From an uncultured Leptotrichiaceae bacterium (GTDB taxonomy: Bacteria; Fusobacteriota; Fusobacteriia; Fusobacteriales; Leptotrichiaceae): a DNA stretch of 6,614 nt. Numbering within the stretch: position 1 is the stretch's first letter; each line of letters begins with the position of its first letter. The stretch spans positions 1 through 6,614 of the forward strand of contig CALHVR010000084.1 in NCBI GenBank assembly GCA_938037005.1, given 5' to 3'. Under the pieces are notes generated by a model that was not told where the DNA came from, searched no databases, and was given only the letters and a program-made list of their open reading frames with translations. Both the position numbers and the translations under genes were made by a program. Positions 1-6,550 of this stretch are shown piece after piece.

Positions 1-103
1 CTGGAGACTTATAAGGCTGCGCAGAAGATCCTGGAGCCTTTATAGGTTACCTGGTGCTTTTGTTTCACAGCTCTTAAGATTCTTTCCTTCATCTTAACTT
101 TGG
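1..103 (-). mobile_element. Fragment of mammalian LINE-1 ORF1 (probable host-DNA chimera)
   Basis: Read on the minus strand, about bases 103 to 45 translate as SKVKMKERILRAVKQ followed by KHQVTYKGSRI. This matches, from memory, the C-terminal part of the LINE-1 ORF1 RNA-binding protein, where the conserved run is K-V-E-M-K-E-K-(M/I)-L-R-A-A-R-x-K-x-x-V-T-x-K-G-K-P-I-R. After this the frame shifts; bases ~38 to 1 in the next frame read SSAQPYKSP, comparable to the following SAETLQAR of ORF1, with about five codons missing between. At DNA level the stretch ccaaagtt-a-gatgaaggaa also resembles the L1 consensus. The similarity stops at about base 103, where RsmH coding begins. GC is about 43% by hand count, well above the rest of the window. 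The piece is degenerate and not functional. It is most simply explained as host DNA joined during library preparation, amplification or assembly; a real insertion in a bacterial chromosome is very unlikely. Confidence 0.7.
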
Positions 104-231
104 ATGCGACGCAATGACTGGGTGGTCATACGAAAATGCTTCTTGAAAATCTTGATTCAGACGGAATTTGCATCGGAATTGATCGTGATGCGTCAAATAT
201 TGCTCTTGCCAATCAATTTTTAGAAAATTAA
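103..231 (+). pseudogene. rsmH: Fragment of 16S rRNA m4C1402 methyltransferase RsmH (MraW), interrupted and truncated
   Basis: In the frame starting at 103 the translation is D-A-T-Q-stop-L, then GGHTKMLLENLDSDGICIGI, then DRDASNIALANQFLEN, ending at a TAA at 229-231. This matches the S-adenosylmethionine-binding motif region near the N-terminus of RsmH: D-A-T-L-G-x-G-G-H-(S/T), then an Ile-Asp-Arg-Asp segment followed by Ala-rich helix residues. RsmH methylates N4 of C1402 in 16S rRNA and is normally about 300 residues long; only about 42 residues are present. Two codons in the glycine loop are wrong: CAA where Leu is usual, and TGA at 115-117 where Gly is usual, a possible single change from GGA. 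No start is visible, and the reading frame ends where argS coding begins. This is a broken piece, not a gene. The family assignment is fairly firm; whether it is natural decay or chimera is inferred from its neighbours on both sides. Confidence 0.72.
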
Positions 232-548
232 CTGAAGAAAATATTACTGTTGAAAATGATAATATTATTTTAGAGAATATGGTAGATATTGAAAGAGAAT
301 TAGCTACTGAATTATTGAGATTCCCACAGGCAATTATTAAAGCGTATGAAACTCAAAGACCTAATGTTATCGCTGATTATTTATTTGATACAGCAAAACT
401 ATTTAATAATTTCTATAACTCTAAATCAATTTTAAAAGAAGAAGATAAAGCTACAATGGATGCTAGAATTTTACTTGCTGAAAAAACTGCAAATATCATA
501 AAAGAAGGCTTATCACTTCTTGGTATAAATACTGTTAATCGAATGTAA
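213..548 (+). CDS. argS: Arginyl-tRNA synthetase, C-terminal fragment (DALR anticodon-binding domain)
   Basis: ArgS charges tRNA-Arg with arginine in the cytoplasm. This open frame reads SIFRKLTEEN at its beginning, then ELLRFPQAI, NVIADYLFDTAKLFNNFYNS and finally LLGINTVNRM. This is the alpha-helical DALR anticodon-binding domain, including the F-N-x-F-Y-N signature and the characteristic R-M C-terminus of class I arginyl-tRNA synthetases. About 112 residues are present out of a usual 550-580; the whole catalytic Rossmann fold with its HIGH motif is missing. The frame is open back to 189, but residues before about 213 no longer resemble ArgS because that DNA reads as RsmH in another frame. 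The ATG at 279 is an internal methionine without a convincing Shine-Dalgarno, so an 89-residue start there is not a true gene start. The TAA at 546-548 is followed by a strong terminator, as expected for an intact 3' end. Identification is confident; the 5' loss is probably due to the chimeric junction. Confidence 0.85.
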   Translation, partial: SIFRKLTEENITVENDNIILENMVDIERELATELLRFPQAIIKAYETQRPNVIADYLFDTAKLFNNFYNSKSILKEEDKATMDARILLAEKTANIIKEGLSLLGINTVNRM

Positions 549-567
549 CTTTATTTATTAATATGTT

Positions 568-602
568 AAAAGGATAAGAAAAAAATCTTATCCTTTTTTT
601 AT
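568..602. terminator. Rho-independent terminator between convergent argS and lplA
   Basis: A perfect 12-bp inverted repeat (568-579 pairing with 586-597; core AGGATAAGA / TCTTATCCT) encloses a six-A loop and runs into seven Ts on the plus strand. It lies 19 bases after the argS stop, so it is a good intrinsic terminator for argS. Read on the minus strand the same hairpin lies 17 bases beyond the lplA stop and is followed by only four Us, so it may also end the dehydrogenase operon, though less strongly. Confidence 0.85.
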
Positions 603-619
603 TATTTTACTTTTAACTT

Positions 620-1612
620 TTATTCAACAATAGCTTCAACAATTTCATCAAGAGTAAATCCAGCAAAATAATTATTAATTTCAACATTTTCTAATGCTTT
701 TTTCACATCTTCAGGAGTATATTTGACATCAACTAATAAATTTTCAATATCAGTTAGTTCTTCATTTTTACCAAAGAAATCTCCATAAAATTTAATACTT
801 GCAATTTTAGAATTTATAACATTTGCAAAAATTTCAATTTTACCTTTAGGGAATCTATGACTTCTACTTATATTATACTCAGGAGATTCTCCGTAATTCC
901 ATTCCCAACTTCGTTTATACTCTGCACGTTCTTTTATTTTTTCTATTTCTTCTTCTGAAAATTTATATTCTGTCATATTAGGATTATGTTTTTTCATATA
1001 ACCTAATATTTTGTCAGCAAATTCATTTACTGTAATCTGTTCTTTTAAATGAGGTAAAATGTTAGTTACTCTCGCTCTAACCGATTTTACTCCTTTTGAT
1101 TCAATTTTATCTTTTGACACTTTAAGAGCATTAGCTAAAGCACTAAATTCAACATTGAATAAAAGACAACCATGATGCATAACTCTATCTTTTATATATG
1201 CTTGTGCATTTCCACAAAATTTTTGTCCATCAATTTCTAAGTCGTTTCTTCCAGTAAATTCAGCTTTAACTCCTAATTCAGCCAAAGTATCTATAATAGG
1301 TTTTGAAAATTCTTTAAAATCAAATCCTTCTTTTCCTTTATCTTTATTTGAAATAATAGTATAGTTTAAGTTATTTAAATCGTGATAAACTGCCCCTCCA
1401 CCCGAAATACGACGAATAACGTTAATACCGTGTTCTCTAGTGTATTCTGTGTTAATTTCTTCAATTGTATTTTGATATTTTCCAACAATAATTGAAGGTT
1501 GATTTATCCAAAGCAAAAATATTTCATCTTGATCTCTTAAATTTTTAAAACAATATTCCTCTAAAGCTATATTAAATGCAGTGTCATTTGTGTTACTTAC
1601 ATGATAAATCAT
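620..1612 (-). CDS. lplA: Lipoate-protein ligase A
   Basis: This cytoplasmic enzyme activates free lipoate with ATP to lipoyl-AMP and transfers it to the target lysine of lipoyl domains. The 330-residue protein has near-standard length (E. coli LplA is about 338). Visible motifs are RRISGGGAVYHD at residues 67-78, the glycine-rich lipoyl-AMP-binding loop of the family, and GQKFCGNAQ around residues 129-137, whose Lys131 corresponds to the conserved adenylate-binding lysine. The last ~90 residues fit the small C-terminal accessory domain of bacterial LplA, so a bipartite ligase is not needed. The start is supported by AAGGAG eight bases upstream of the ATG. It is the last gene of the operon, 101 bases after the E3 gene. 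Its obvious substrate is Lys43 of the lipoyl domain on that E3. Neither lipA nor lipB is visible here, which fits lipoate scavenging but does not prove it. Confidence 0.93.
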   Translation of the reverse strand: MIYHVSNTNDTAFNIALEEYCFKNLRDQDEIFLLWINQPSIIVGKYQNTIEEINTEYTREHGINVIRRISGGGAVYHDLNNLNYTIISNKDKGKEGFDFKEFSKPIIDTLAELGVKAEFTGRNDLEIDGQKFCGNAQAYIKDRVMHHGCLLFNVEFSALANALKVSKDKIESKGVKSVRARVTNILPHLKEQITVNEFADKILGYMKKHNPNMTEYKFSEEEIEKIKERAEYKRSWEWNYGESPEYNISRSHRFPKGKIEIFANVINSKIASIKFYGDFFGKNEELTDIENLLVDVKYTPEDVKKALENVEINNYFAGFTLDEIVEAIVE

Positions 1613-1713
1613 AAAATCGTCTCCTTTTTATTAAATATTTTTTAAGTAAAAATTTGAATATAAACAGAACAACATCAAATATTTTATATAAAATGCCGTG
1701 CTTTTTTAATTTA
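1613..1713. other. Intergenic gap between E3 and lplA, no clear element
   Basis: This 101-base, very AT-rich gap is the longest inside the operon. It holds the lplA Shine-Dalgarno (minus-strand AAGGAG, 1621-1626). Possible -35-like runs such as TTGATG and TTGTTC occur on the minus strand, but none has a well-spaced -10, and there is no convincing terminator hairpin. A weak internal promoter for lplA is possible but not supported. Confidence 0.4.
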
Positions 1714-3453
1714 TTATTTTTTCTTTTTAGGTAAGTGAACTGCCTCTCCTAGTACATCCGCACATGCTTCATAAAATGCTTCTGAATAAGTTGGATGACC
1801 ATGAATTGTTTTCAACACTTCATCTACAGTAATTTCCATTTCCATTAATGATGCTGCTTCATTTATAATTTCTGCAGCTGTAGGCCCAACAATGTGAACT
1901 CCTAAAATTTCATGATATTTTTTATCAGAAATAACTTTAACAAATCCAGCTGTTTCTCCTGAAGCTAAAGCTCTTCCGTTTCCAGCAAATGCAAATTTAC
2001 CAATATTTACATCGTATTTTTCTTTAGCTTGCTCTTCTGTCAATCCAACCATCGCTACTTCAGGCACAGTATAAATTGCTGATGGAGTTGTATCTAATTT
2101 AATTGGTCTATGATTTCCTTTAATTGCATTTTCTGCTGCAACTTCTGCCATTCTATAAGCAGCATGAGCTAACATCTTAGTTCCGTTAATATCTCCTGGA
2201 GCATAAATTCCTTTAACGCTAGTTTCCATAAATTTATCAACTTTAACTCTTCCTCTTTCCATTTCAAACTCAACTTCGCCTAAAGCTTCTAAATCTGGTA
2301 CTCTTCCAATTGAAAGCAATGCTTTTTCTGCTACAACATCATCTTTTCCTTCTAATTTTATTGTAATTGTTGATCCATTATCTACTATTTCTTTCATTGA
2401 AGTAGAAGTTAAGATTGTCATACCTTTTTTCTCTAATTCTTTTCTTAATACTTCAGAGGCTTCTCTATCTACTCCTGGAATAATTCTGTCCATCATTTCA
2501 ACAACTGTCACTTTCGATCCAAATTCAGCAAATACTTGTCCAAGCTCAATTCCTACAACTCCTCCACCTATTACAGCTAATGTTTGTGGAATGTGTTGTA
2601 AATCTAAAATATCATCACTTGTTAATACTTTATCGCTTTCAATTCCCGGAACATTAATTCTTCCTACTTTAGATCCTCCAGCTAAAATAACTTTATCTGC
2701 TTTTAATACTGTTTCTCCATTTACAACAACATCTTTATCTTTATTTAATTTACCAATTCCTTTAAAGATTTTAATATCATTACTTTTTAATAATCCTTGA
2801 ACTCCATTAGTTAAAGTTTTGACAACTTCATTTTTAAATTTAACAACTTTAGGCATATCTATAGTGTATTTTTCACTTTCTAACATAATACCTCTTTTAG
2901 CTGCCATTTCAATCCCCTCTAAAATTTCTGCATTTTTAAGGAATGTTTTTGTAGGAATGCATCCTTTATTTAAACAAGTTCCACCAAATTGATCTTTTTC
3001 AACAATAGCAACTTTTGCTCCTAATTGTGCAGATCTAATTGCTGCTACATACCCAGCAGGTCCTCCTCCAATTACAACAATATCAAATTCGTTTTCCCCT
3101 TTAACAGCTTTAGCCACAGGTGCTTCAGTTTGAGCTGCTGCAACTGGTGTTGCTTCAACTTTTGGTACTGAAGGTGCTGCTGTTGTTGAAGCTCCTCCAG
3201 CTGGTGCTTCTTCCCCTTCAGCTCCAATATATCCGATAACTTCAGTAACAGGTACAGTTTCTCCTTCACCTTTTAATATTTTTATCAAATACCCCGATTC
3301 TTCAGCTTCTAATTCCATACTTGTTTTATCTGTCATTATTTCAAGTAAAAGTTCCCCAGCTTCCACTTTATCTCCCTCTTTTTTGAACCATTTATTAATT
3401 TGTCCTTCAGTCATATCAATTCCCGCTTTGGGCATGATAACTTCAACTGCCAT
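1714..3453 (-). CDS. lpdA: Dihydrolipoyl dehydrogenase (E3) with N-terminal lipoyl domain
   Basis: E3 reoxidises dihydrolipoamide with FAD and NAD+ in the 2-oxoacid or acetoin dehydrogenase complex. The 579-residue protein is a fusion. Residues 1-78 are a biotinyl/lipoyl domain with Lys43 in TDKTSME as the predicted lipoylation site. Residues 79-122 are an Ala/Pro/Glu-rich flexible linker. Residues 123-579 are a full flavoprotein disulfide reductase of normal size. In that core, VVIGGGPAG (~126-134) binds FAD, GGTCLNKGCIPTK carries the redox cysteines Cys160 and Cys165, AVIGGGVVGIE binds NAD, and HPTYSE near the C-terminus supplies the His553-Glu558 dyad. The protein ends in four lysines. AAGGAAGTGG upstream supports the ATG at 3453. 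It follows the E2 gene by 40 bases. Lipoyl-E3 fusions are known in other bacteria (for example Neisseria P64k and acetoin dehydrogenase AcoL proteins). Here it carries the only lipoyl domain in the operon. It could equally be named acoL. Confidence 0.95.
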   Translation of the reverse strand: MAVEVIMPKAGIDMTEGQINKWFKKEGDKVEAGELLLEIMTDKTSMELEAEESGYLIKILKGEGETVPVTEVIGYIGAEGEEAPAGGASTTAAPSVPKVEATPVAAAQTEAPVAKAVKGENEFDIVVIGGGPAGYVAAIRSAQLGAKVAIVEKDQFGGTCLNKGCIPTKTFLKNAEILEGIEMAAKRGIMLESEKYTIDMPKVVKFKNEVVKTLTNGVQGLLKSNDIKIFKGIGKLNKDKDVVVNGETVLKADKVILAGGSKVGRINVPGIESDKVLTSDDILDLQHIPQTLAVIGGGVVGIELGQVFAEFGSKVTVVEMMDRIIPGVDREASEVLRKELEKKGMTILTSTSMKEIVDNGSTITIKLEGKDDVVAEKALLSIGRVPDLEALGEVEFEMERGRVKVDKFMETSVKGIYAPGDINGTKMLAHAAYRMAEVAAENAIKGNHRPIKLDTTPSAIYTVPEVAMVGLTEEQAKEKYDVNIGKFAFAGNGRALASGETAGFVKVISDKKYHEILGVHIVGPTAAEIINEAASLMEMEITVDEVLKTIHGHPTYSEAFYEACADVLGEAVHLPKKKK

Positions 3454-3493
3454 AATTCCACTTCCTTTTTCAATTTTTTAAAATTTTGTTTTT

Positions 3494-4528
3494 TTATATA
3501 AGCATTGCTAACGGATTTTCTAATAATGCTTTTAAATCTTGCATAAATTTAGCTCCTGCCAATCCATCAACAACTCTATGATCTATTGTTAAACATAATT
3601 CCATTATAGGTTTTATAACAATTTGTCCATCCCTAACAACAGGTTTTTCCACTGTGCTTGCAATTCCTAAAATTGCAGAGTTAGGTTGATTTATTATAGG
3701 ATTAAAGCTTTTAACTCCAAACATTCCTAAATTACTAATTGTAAATGTACTTCCTGATTGTTCTTTTGGAGATAATTTCATACTTAATGCTTTTTTGATT
3801 ATATCTTTTGAAGCTACAACAAGTTCACTTAAACTCATTTTATCTGCTCCATGAACAACTGGAACTAATAATCCGTCGTCTAATCCAACTGCGATTGATA
3901 AGTTTACATAGTTGTGTAATGTGATTTGAGTTCCATCTTCAGATAAACTTGAATTTACATATTTATGTTTCATTAAAGTTTTAATTACAGCAAATGAGAT
4001 TATATCTGTAATTGTTATTTTTAGTCCAGTTTGTGCTAATATTGTATCTAATATTTTTTTTCTTAAAGAAATAACTTCCGTCATATCTACTTCGTAATTT
4101 AATGTGAATGTAGGTGCTGTAAAGTAACTGTCTGACATTCTCTTAGATATAACTTTTCTCATTGGTGACATAGGTATAATCTCTATGTCTTCAGTTGTTA
4201 CAGCTTTTTCTTCAGCTTTAACTACTTTCTCATCTCGAGGTAATTCTTCTTTAATTTGAGGTTTTGCGATTATATTTAAAATATCATCTCTCATTATTTT
4301 ACCGTTATACCCTGTTCCAACAACTGTTGTTAAATCAATATTATGCTCTTCAGCAATTTTTTGTGCAAGTGGCGATATTTTAATTGTATTTTCTATTTTA
4401 AAATTTTCTACATCTTCTTTGTGAACTCTCCCATTTAATCCACTTCCTTCAACTAAGAAAAGATCAATTCCCATAGTTTTAGCTAATTCTCTTGCCGCAG
4501 GAGTAGCTCTAAATTTATTATTTTCCAT
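3494..4528 (-). CDS. pdhC: 2-oxoacid/acetoin dehydrogenase E2 acyltransferase lacking a lipoyl domain, with two peripheral-subunit-binding domains
   Basis: E2 forms the core of the complex and transfers the acyl group from lipoamide to CoA. The 344-residue protein begins directly with a peripheral-subunit-binding domain (residues ~7-42: ATPAARELA...G-S-G-x-x-G-R-V). A second copy follows (~51-86: ISPLAQKIA...G-T-G-x-x-G-K-I), then a charged linker (~90-115) and the catalytic acetyltransferase domain (~117-344). The active-site motif DHRVVDG at 316-322 supplies His317 and Asp321, and TFTISNLGMFG is the usual substrate-channel segment. No lipoyl domain precedes the first binding domain, and only 17 bases separate this gene from the E1 beta stop, so one has not been missed upstream. 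GAAGGTGA before the ATG supports the start. The swinging arm is presumably provided by the lipoyl domain of the next gene's E3. The substrate (pyruvate or acetoin) is undecided, so acoC is the alternative symbol. Confidence 0.93.
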   Translation of the reverse strand: MENNKFRATPAARELAKTMGIDLFLVEGSGLNGRVHKEDVENFKIENTIKISPLAQKIAEEHNIDLTTVVGTGYNGKIMRDDILNIIAKPQIKEELPRDEKVVKAEEKAVTTEDIEIIPMSPMRKVISKRMSDSYFTAPTFTLNYEVDMTEVISLRKKILDTILAQTGLKITITDIISFAVIKTLMKHKYVNSSLSEDGTQITLHNYVNLSIAVGLDDGLLVPVVHGADKMSLSELVVASKDIIKKALSMKLSPKEQSGSTFTISNLGMFGVKSFNPIINQPNSAILGIASTVEKPVVRDGQIVIKPIMELCLTIDHRVVDGLAGAKFMQDLKALLENPLAMLI

Positions 4529-4545
4529 CTTTTCACCTTCTACAT

Positions 4546-5538
4546 TTATTGTTTATTCATAATTTTTTCAATTGCAGCAACTATTTTTTCTACACTTGGA
4601 ACCATCGCAGTTTCTAATGTGTGATTATAAGGCATAGGAACATCCTCTCCTGCTAATCTTACTATTGGATGATCTAAATAATCAAAAGCATCACTTTCAG
4701 TAATAATAGTCGCAATTTCTCCAATAAATCCTCCTGTTTTGTGTGCATCATTAACTAATAATACTCTTCCTGTTTTCTTAACCGAGTTTAATATAATTTC
4801 TTTATCTAATGGTATTAAAGTTCTAGGATCTACAACTTCAACATTAATTCCTTTTGCAGCTACTATTTCAGCTGCTTTTAATACTCTTTCTAACATTCTA
4901 CCATAAGATACAATCGTTAAATCTTTTCCTTCTCTTTTTATTTCTCCTTTTCCTAACGGAATTATAAAGTCAGGATCTAATGGTACTTCCCCTTTCATAT
5001 TGTATTGAGCTTTATATTCCATGAAGATAACTGGGTTGTTATCTCTAATTGCTGCTTTCAACAATCCTTTTACATCTGCAGGCGTTCCAGGCGCAACTAC
5101 TTTCACTCCCGGAATGTGACAGAACCACGCTTCTAATGATTGTGAATGTTGTGCAGCAGAACCTACTCCCGATCCAGCAGCACATCTAAATGTTACAGGT
5201 ACTTGTCCTTTTCCTCCAAACATATATCTTGTTTTAGCTGCTTGATTTATAATATTGTCCATCATATAAACGATGAAATCCATAAATGTTACATCAACTA
5301 TAGGTCTTAATCCAGTCATAGCTGCACCTACCGCCGTTCCTGAAATTGCTGATTCAGAAATAGGAGTATCTCTAACTCTTTCCGGTCCAAATTCTTCTAA
5401 CATTCCAACTGATGTCCCAAAATCTCCACCAAATATTCCTACGTCTTCTCCAATTAAAAATACATTTTCGTCAGCTCTCATTTCTTCTGACATAGCTGTA
5501 ATTATTGCCTCTTTTACAGACATTAATTTAGTTTCCAT
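4546..5538 (-). CDS. pdhB: Pyruvate/acetoin dehydrogenase E1 component, beta subunit
   Basis: This is the beta half of the thiamine-diphosphate-dependent E1 heterotetramer, which decarboxylates pyruvate or cleaves acetoin and acylates the lipoyl arm. The 330 residues are standard for the family (about 325-340). Visible features are GEDVGIFGGDFG near residue 30, DTPISESAISG with the conserved cofactor-contacting Glu62, QHSQSLEAWF with His131, the pyrimidine-binding transketolase domain up to about residue 180, and a C-terminal transketolase-like domain with VVDPRTLIPLD and HKTGGFIGEI. The sequence is intact, and AAAGGAG five bases before the ATG supports the start. It lies 36 bases after E1 alpha and 17 bases before E2, so it is co-transcribed. 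The GGDFG, RCAAGSG and GSAAQHSQSLEAWF stretches resemble, from memory, acetoin dehydrogenase AcoB-type proteins, so acoB is a serious alternative name. The product class is certain; the substrate is not. Confidence 0.95.
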   Translation of the reverse strand: METKLMSVKEAIITAMSEEMRADENVFLIGEDVGIFGGDFGTSVGMLEEFGPERVRDTPISESAISGTAVGAAMTGLRPIVDVTFMDFIVYMMDNIINQAAKTRYMFGGKGQVPVTFRCAAGSGVGSAAQHSQSLEAWFCHIPGVKVVAPGTPADVKGLLKAAIRDNNPVIFMEYKAQYNMKGEVPLDPDFIIPLGKGEIKREGKDLTIVSYGRMLERVLKAAEIVAAKGINVEVVDPRTLIPLDKEIILNSVKKTGRVLLVNDAHKTGGFIGEIATIITESDAFDYLDHPIVRLAGEDVPMPYNHTLETAMVPSVEKIVAAIEKIMNKQ

Positions 5539-5574
5539 TATTTATTCTCCTTTAAATTAAATTTTTATAAAACA

Positions 5575-6540
5575 TTAATCTGCAAATATATCTTCATATG
5601 CTGATTCTATTGTCGGCTCAGGACTATTTATCGCAAATTGTACTGCATCTTCAATTAATGTTTTCGATTTTTGCTCTAATTCTATCAACTCTTCTTCTGT
5701 TGCAATTTTATTTTCAAGTAAATAATTTCTAAATTTAACATTAGGATCTTTTTGTTTCCAAGCTTCCACTTCTTCTCTAGTTCTGTATTTTCCAGGGTCA
5801 GAACTTGAATGTCCAAACCATCTATAAGTAATACTTTCAACAAAAACAGGCCCTTTCCCTGCTCTTACATGTTTCACTGCTTTTTCAAATACTTTATAAA
5901 CTTCTAAAACATCATTTCCATCTTCAATAAACATTCCAGGCATACCATACGCAGCAGCTCTTTGATATAAATGTTCAACTTTTGTAACTTTTTTAATATC
6001 AGTACTAATTCCGTATCCATTATTAATTGAATAGAAAATTACCGGAATATTCCAAACGGAAGCTAAATTCATTGCTTCATGAAAACTTCCTTCATTAGTA
6101 GCTCCGTCACCAAAGAAACAAACTACAATTTTCCCTGTATTTTTCATTTTTTGAGTTAATCCAGCACCAACTGCAATTCCGTGTCCTCCACCAACAATTC
6201 CGTTAGCACCTAAGTTTCCACTATCAACATCGGCAATATGCATTGATCCACCTTTTCCTTTACAAGTTCCAGTAGCTTTCCCCATAATTTCTGCCATCAT
6301 ACCATTTAAGTCAATACCTTTTCCAATAACTTGACCATGCCCTCTATGATTTGAGGTAATTAAATCATCCGGATTTAAAGCTGCCAACGCTCCAACATTT
6401 GCTGCTTCTTCACCTACTGATAAGTGAGTCATTCCAGGAACCATTCCTCTTTTTACCATTTGATTGACTTTCGTATCAAAGTCTCTTATATTCAACATTC
6501 TTTCATAAATGTCTAACAATTTACTTTTTGCAAGTTTCAT
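5575..6540 (-). CDS. pdhA: Pyruvate/acetoin dehydrogenase E1 component, alpha subunit
   Basis: This subunit binds the diphosphate of thiamine diphosphate in the E1 heterotetramer. Starting at 6540 it is 321 residues, normal for the family. Numbered from that start, MTHLSVGEEA (37-46) and NHRGHG (~64-69) line the active site. The cofactor motif begins at GDGATNEG (144-151) and ends at NN (173-174), the classic GDG-x(~26)-NN thiamine-diphosphate/Mg motif. GHSSSDPGKYR (from 243) is the conserved loop equivalent to the regulated serine loop of mitochondrial E1; no kinase is implied here. An in-frame ATG at 6552 would add MEEI, but the bases encoding those residues form the Shine-Dalgarno for 6540, and the 6552 ATG has none of its own. 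GKATGTCKGKGGSMHIAD and the GANGIVGGG run resemble acetoin dehydrogenase AcoA as well as PdhA. It is the first gene of the operon within the window. Confidence 0.94.
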   Translation of the reverse strand: MKLAKSKLLDIYERMLNIRDFDTKVNQMVKRGMVPGMTHLSVGEEAANVGALAALNPDDLITSNHRGHGQVIGKGIDLNGMMAEIMGKATGTCKGKGGSMHIADVDSGNLGANGIVGGGHGIAVGAGLTQKMKNTGKIVVCFFGDGATNEGSFHEAMNLASVWNIPVIFYSINNGYGISTDIKKVTKVEHLYQRAAAYGMPGMFIEDGNDVLEVYKVFEKAVKHVRAGKGPVFVESITYRWFGHSSSDPGKYRTREEVEAWKQKDPNVKFRNYLLENKIATEEELIELEQKSKTLIEDAVQFAINSPEPTIESAYEDIFAD

Positions 6541-6543
6541 GAT

Positions 6544-6550
6544 CTCCTCC
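6544..6550 (-). promoter_or_regulatory. Shine-Dalgarno fixing the E1 alpha start
   Basis: The minus strand reads ATGGAGGAGATCATG. GGAGG lies five bases before the ATG at 6540 and overlaps the in-frame ATG at 6552. Upstream of 6552 the sequence is only A/T with no purine-rich Shine-Dalgarno. Translation should therefore start at 6540, giving MKLAKSKLL as the N-terminus. Confidence 0.75.

Noticed and set aside
1..60. Imperfect direct repeat CTGGAGaCTTATAAGG / CTGGAGcCTTTATAGG, with a third CTGGTGCTTT
   Set aside because: The copies are short and diverged and fall inside the stretch that aligns with LINE-1 ORF1, so a tandem repeat or array is not needed to explain them.
115..117. TGA read as an amino acid (alternative genetic code)
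   Set aside because: The five intact genes use TGG for Trp and have no internal TGA, so recoding is not supported; error or decay is simpler.
279..548. A stand-alone 89-residue small protein
   Set aside because: It is the C-terminal end of ArgS with coding similarity continuing upstream of the ATG, and the ATG lacks a ribosome site.
1613..1713. Separate promoter for lplA
   Set aside because: AT-rich hexamers are present but no -35/-10 pair has acceptable spacing and match.
2591..2800. Plus-strand open frame of 69 codons inside the E3 gene
   Set aside because: It lies antisense to the conserved E3 core, has no ribosome site and no recognisable domain; it is a shadow of the real gene.
3072..3269. 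Minus-strand Gln/Leu/Lys-rich 65-codon frame
   Set aside because: It is the shifted frame of the Ala/Pro/Glu-rich linker and lipoyl domain of E3; the low-complexity residues reflect that linker's codons.
5273..5560. Plus-strand open frame of 95 codons over E1 beta
   Set aside because: It is antisense to the conserved N-terminal part of E1 beta, with no start signal or homology that I recognise.
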